NCBI GenBank assembly: GCA_947628395.1 | Contig: CANQZP010000014.1 | Location: 1-23,469, forward strand | DNA from: an uncultured Clostridia bacterium | GTDB lineage: Bacteria; Bacillota; Clostridia; TANB77; CAG-508 | DNA: 23,469 nucleotides | Reading direction: 5' to 3' | Shown: piece by piece, positions 22,837-23,469 of the stretch | Numbering within the stretch: the first letter of the stretch is position 1 | Layout: each line of letters begins with the position of its first letter | Notes under the pieces: generated by a model | What the model saw: the letters and a program-made list of their open reading frames with translations, nothing else | The model's database searches: none | Told to the model about the DNA's origin: nothing | Position numbers and translations under genes: made by a program

Positions 22837-22890
22837 AAAGCCAAGATTGTAAAAAGGGCTTTATTTTTTTGCACAAATACAAGCCCTTTT
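22837..22890 (+). promoter_or_regulatory. Overlapping alternative stem-loops before the 42-aa ORF
   Basis: AAAGCC/GGCTTT (22837-22842, 22857-22862), followed by TATTTTTTT, forms a terminator. AAAAGGGCTT/AAGCCCTTTT (22852-22861, 22881-22890) is a perfect 10-bp stem using the same GGGCTT. Only one can form at a time, so readthrough from the HTH gene into the recombinase module could be conditional. Confidence 0.5.
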
Positions 22891-22946
22891 GAATATGAAT
22901 TAGTATAGCAGGAGTATTGGAACTTTTGCAAAAGGAGGAACTTATT

Positions 22947-23075
22947 ATGTGTGAGAAAGTAAATTTTAATATTATTGAAAAAAATAAATATGACAATATA
23001 GATGATATTACAAAATTCATAAATAATATTGTCAATAAATTAATTATAAATGAATTTGCGAGGAGCGTTGATTAA
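22947..23075 (+). CDS. Small 42-residue protein upstream of the recombinase
   Basis: The ATG follows AAAGGAGG by 8 bases and opens 42 codons to TAA. The product starts MCEKVNFNIIEKNKYDN and continues with an amphipathic helix DDITKFINNIVNKLIINEF. It is not membrane-like. Its clear ribosome site, AT-rich coding pattern and place before the serine recombinase support a real gene. Small ORFs occur in this position in Tn4451-type elements; a role as recombination directionality factor or modulator is possible but unproven. The recombinase -35 box overlaps its last codons. Confidence 0.7.
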   Translation: MCEKVNFNIIEKNKYDNIDDITKFINNIVNKLIINEFARSVD

Positions 23076-23096
23076 AACTACTTGTTATTGTATAAT
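23068..23096 (+). promoter_or_regulatory. Promoter of the serine recombinase
   Basis: TTGATT (23068-23073), 17 bp, TATAAT (23091-23096). The -35 lies in the last codons of the 42-aa gene. An inverted repeat AAACTACT/AGTAGTTT flanks the -10. Start near 23103. Confidence 0.65.
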
Positions 23097-23116
23097 GAGG
23101 TTGTACAAAATGAGTA

Positions 23117-23138
23117 GTTTACCGATTGGAGGGTAAAC
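23117..23138 (+). promoter_or_regulatory. Hairpin over the recombinase ribosome site
   Basis: GTTTACC (23117-23123) pairs with GGTAAAC (23132-23138). The SD GGAGGG (23128-23133) lies in the loop and the base of the 3' arm, two bases before the ATG region. It may lower translation of the recombinase. Confidence 0.5.
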
Positions 23139-23140
23139 TT

Positions 23141-23469
23141 ATGAAAGTGGCAATTTATTGTAGGCTTTCTCGTGAAGATGATGATAAACTTCACGAAAGT
23201 GACGAAAGCGAAAGTATCCAAAATCAAAAATCTATGCTAATCAATTATGCAATAGAAAGGAGTTGGGATATTTATAATATTTACTGTGATGAGGATTATT
23301 CTGGAATCGACAGTGAAAGACCTGAATTTAAAAAATTATTAGAAGATGCGAGAGCTAATAAATTTGATATTGTACTTTGTAAAACACAAAGTAGATTTAC
23401 TCGTGATATGGAAATAGTTGAAAAATACTTACATAATAAATTTATCGAGTGGAATATTAGGTTTGTAAG
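23141..23469 (+). CDS. Large serine recombinase, N-terminal part (cut by window end)
   Basis: 109 codons are visible. The protein starts MKVAIYCRLSREDDD, with the nucleophile serine in CRLSR (residue 10), then SESIQNQKSML, a DEDYSGIDSERPEFKKLL block and VLCKTQSRFTRDMEIVEKYL, all parts of the resolvase/invertase catalytic domain with its active-site arginines. Large recombinases of this kind (TnpX, TndX) run to 500-700 residues, so most of the gene lies outside. It would cut both element ends and the target through Ser-DNA bonds and insert or excise the circle. GGAGGG precedes the ATG, within a hairpin. It supports the element as an integrated mobile unit. Confidence 0.92.
   Translation, partial: MKVAIYCRLSREDDDKLHESDESESIQNQKSMLINYAIERSWDIYNIYCDEDYSGIDSERPEFKKLLEDARANKFDIVLCKTQSRFTRDMEIVEKYLHNKFIEWNIRFV

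Larger units (their letters stand above)
17861..23469 (+). mobile_element. Mobilizable element with MobV relaxase and large serine recombinase (Tn4451-like), partial
   Basis: It starts where cotJC breaks off (about 17857-17865) and runs past the window. It contains a stem-loop-rich leading region, an oriT of pMV158 type, a MobV relaxase, minus-strand cargo, an HTH protein, a 42-aa ORF and a large serine recombinase. Mob plus serine recombinase without conjugation genes is the plan of Tn4451/Tn4453-type elements. On that model it would transfer with help from another conjugative element. TnpX/TndX enzymes use a GA core dinucleotide; a GA is present on the minus strand at 17863-17864, but the exact end is not proven. 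Confidence 0.8.

Noticed and set aside
22835..23035. Minus-strand 66-codon hydrophobic frame
   Set aside because: Antisense to the 42-aa ORF and the stem-loops; it has no ribosome site.

Overview
The window looks like a chromosome segment of a low-GC (by eye about 25-30%), anaerobic, endospore-forming member of the Clostridia. The signs are strong AGGAGG-type ribosome sites, TTGnnn-17-TATAAT promoters (often with an extended TGn -10), a T-box leader on thrS, spoVT, a cotJC (spore-coat Mn-catalase) remnant, and a sortase plus a secreted cellulase. A gut or rumen fibre-associated lifestyle would fit, but that is inference. Species cannot be set from the sequence alone.

From 1 to about 17860 the window is core chromosome and every gene lies on the minus strand. 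Reading 5' to 3' along that strand (high to low coordinates): the 3' part of cotJC; thrS with promoter, T-box and terminator; a GH5 cellulase with an Asn-rich linker and a C-terminal LPYAG/TM/Lys anchor; a FucO-like iron alcohol dehydrogenase; a three-gene unit of a class B penicillin-binding protein, a small membrane protein and recD2; a two-gene unit of comF and a KAP-type P-loop NTPase; spoVT; a four-helix membrane protein; alaS followed closely by a HIT hydrolase; a sortase; tRNA-His. The sortase could anchor the cellulase. The AlaRS is the short form without C-Ala, and an in-frame TAA removes its last 20 recognisable residues.

From about 17861 to the right edge there is an integrated mobilizable element, by gene content of the Tn4451/TnpX-TndX type, that interrupts cotJC. 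Its left part is a dense set of stem-loops, including an attenuator-like RNA. A 22-bp oriT follows, with the same loop as the pMV158 nick site, then a MobV relaxase. Next comes minus-strand cargo: a higher-GC 142-aa gene of unknown function, and a two-gene cassette of a possible PD-(D/E)XK protein preceded by a 5'-truncated zinc-ribbon gene. The plus strand resumes with an HTH protein, a 42-aa ORF and the N-terminus of a large serine recombinase, cut by the window edge.

The best leads are the disrupted cotJC, the oriT, the leader RNA before mobV, the unrecognised two-gene cargo cassette, and the nonsense codon in alaS. All calls come from reading the sequence; no database search was run.
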